In this document: piece by piece, positions 31,609-32,422 of the stretch | Layout of the letters: each line of letters starts with the position of its first letter | Position numbering within the stretch: the first letter of the stretch is position 1 | Source: Burkholderiaceae bacterium | GTDB lineage: Bacteria; Pseudomonadota; Gammaproteobacteria; Burkholderiales; Burkholderiaceae_F | Reading direction: 5' to 3' | NCBI GenBank assembly: GCA_022843955.1 | Contig: JALHMQ010000038.1 | Coordinates: 1 to 32,422, forward strand | Length of the DNA stretch: 32,422 bases | Made by a program: the position numbers and the translations under genes | Notes under the pieces: generated by a model | Told to the model about the DNA's origin: nothing | Database searches by the model: none | Seen by the model: only the letters and a program-made list of their open reading frames with translations

Positions 31609-31767
31609 ATGACTACCCTCCTCGCCCAGCGCTTCCCCGCCCTATCTGAGGTCGAGCCGCAGGAGGCTGCATTTCTCGGCACCGGCATCGAGATCGGGGC
31701 CGACAGTTCGGGAACGCAGATCGACTATGCGCAGAGCTGGCTGGTGCGGCCCCTGCCCGACAGTTGA
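31609..31767 (+). CDS. 52-codon ORF controlled by the LexA box
   Basis: The ATG starts 12 bp after the LexA dyad. The product reads MTTLLAQRFPALSEVEPQEA, AFLGTGIEIGADSSG, TQIDYAQSWLVRPLPDS and stops TGA. It is acidic, has no membrane helix and I recognise no family. No clear ribosome-binding site precedes the ATG. The exact spacing from the box and the codon composition favour a real gene, possibly the truncated start of a larger SOS gene or a small damage-inducible protein. It is too short for common ORF filters, so it may have been overlooked. Confidence 0.5.
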   Translation: MTTLLAQRFPALSEVEPQEAAFLGTGIEIGADSSGTQIDYAQSWLVRPLPDS

Positions 31768-32303
31768 CATTATCCCACTCACGTCTAACGCCAAGTTCAA
31801 CTTCTGAGTATTCGCTCTCGCTGATCATTGGCCGGCCTCGTGAACCTCGAGCACCCGCAAGCGGTACATGAGATCTGTCCGAAAAGATCCGGCATTAGGA
31901 CCCTAAAGAGTCGCCAAGTTGCTCCGCTAGGCAACCTTGTTGGCGCTAGGCGCTTAAGCCCCGATTATCTGGCGACAGAGGGACTGAGGAGCAGCGGGAG
32001 TAGCCCGGACGCTGTGGTCAAGTCGCCCGAGCCCACGGCGCGCCCGCATCAGGGCGGTTGCTTCCTCGCATACAGCCTATGCGATAGCGTCCGGCGAACC
32101 CGCGCACAGAAGTGAGACGAGGTCATCGAACGCTTCGTTTCACCGTGTCCGGTGATCTCGCCAGATGCGGATCTTGGAGTGCGCGGCGAGGTACCTTTCG
32201 GCAGATGTGGTGATCAGTCTCCACCAGAACAACTAGGCACGTCGTTACGTCTCCCGTGCAGAAGTGCGACGAACGCGAGAAACGGCCACTTCCGATCGGC
32301 TAA
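31768..32303. other. 536-bp region without a recognisable gene, up to the right IS
   Basis: Frames are open but look random, with no family motif or ribosome-binding site. GTCTAACGCC-AAGTTCAAC near 31787 looks like one arm of an integron attC site, but I found no matching GTTRRRY arm. Short repeats such as GAAGTG-GACGA and CGCTAGGC occur. Probably intergenic DNA with older gene debris. Confidence 0.5.
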
Positions 32304-32422
32304 GGAATCTCTGCAAAACCCGTCCACGGCCGGACGGGATATTTCGTTGATGTGAGCAGACTGACGACCGCGGAGCCGAAGCGATGAAGCAAGCTGATCT
32401 GGGCCTTGAGCTGAGTGCCAAG
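32304..32422 (+). mobile_element. IS5-family insertion sequence, 5' end (right copy)
   Basis: 119 bases identical to the left end but inverted, starting GGAATCTCTGCAAAAC. The base before it is A within CTAA. Flanks differ from those of the left copy, so these are two insertions or two reads into the same repeat family. The identical 119-base length at both ends suggests a fixed assembly overlap length rather than biology. Confidence 0.8.
32384..32422 (+). CDS. IS5-family transposase, N-terminal 13 codons (partial)
   Basis: ATG 32384 opens MKQADLGLELSAK and leaves the window. It is identical to the partial gene on the minus strand at 1-39. The leader between the terminal repeat and the ATG is 80 bp. 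Confidence 0.7.
   Translation, partial: MKQADLGLELSAK

Noticed and set aside
31785-31810. Possible integron attC site (GTCTAACGCC...GTTCAAC)
   Set aside because: Only one core arm is present; no GTTRRRY partner at the right distance and no integrase gene in the window.
31828-32115. 95-codon plus-strand frame
   Set aside because: There is no ATG, no ribosome-binding site and no conserved-looking segment; treated as intergenic.
1-32422. CRISPR array, tRNA or rRNA genes
   Set aside because: No regularly spaced repeats and no tRNA- or rRNA-like sequence were seen while reading through the window.

Overview
The window is about 32.4 kb of high-GC bacterial DNA. The gene families (IrlS/CusS-type sensor kinases, MarR and AraC regulators, SRPBCC/AHSA1 and VOC proteins, IS5, IS3 and IS21 elements, many 4-bp ATGA/GTGA gene overlaps) fit a betaproteobacterium of the Burkholderiales. 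This is inferred from gene style; no rRNA or taxonomic marker is present. Both ends are the same 119 bp of an IS5-family element in opposite orientations, each running outward into a transposase. The window is therefore probably a complete contig broken at a repeat.

Layout. (1) 1-5.4 kb: a two-component system (+ strand, 2984-5073) is divergent from an exported solute-binding protein and an exported SUMF1/FGE-like protein (- strand). This whole block appears to sit inside an AHSA1 gene whose N-terminal half is at 5254-5409 and C-terminal half at 228-485. (2) 5.4-11.2 kb: a long minus-strand run of small detoxification-type genes (VOC, SRPBCC, DUF6958-like, GNAT, DUF899, GST, SDR, GFA-like). 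Several are decayed by frameshift, nonsense mutation or truncation. It is divergent from a MarR-AraC regulator pair followed by another VOC gene. (3) 13.3-15.4 kb: a GST and a crippled IS3-family element. (4) 15.6-21.3 kb: a second two-component locus: exported aldo/keto reductase, a decayed exported histidine phosphatase, an intact exported histidine phosphatase, a SUMF1-like exported protein, and a divergent response regulator and sensor kinase. A 47-bp block with a GGATAAC-N6-GTTATCC dyad occurs in front of both the reductase and the SUMF1 operon. (5) 21.4-23.5 kb: DUF1801, cupin and GFA genes and a broken sixA. (6) 23.5-27.7 kb: an AraC regulator divergent from a membrane-anchored CrtI-like FAD oxidoreductase and an SDR. 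(7) 27.7-32.3 kb: a membrane protein, a Tat-exported protein of unknown function, an orphan Phd-like antitoxin, an IS21 istA remnant, a DUF6933-like gene, and a 52-codon ORF behind a near-perfect LexA box.

The most interesting material is the pair of related two-component/SUMF1 loci. Each combines a heavy-metal-type sensor kinase and regulator with divergently transcribed exported proteins, and each has a 20-bp dyad in the divergent promoter. The simplest reading is envelope-stress or ligand-sensing modules controlling their own periplasmic effectors. The signal and the effector chemistry are unknown. Function names rest on recognising sequence motifs by eye; no database search was run.
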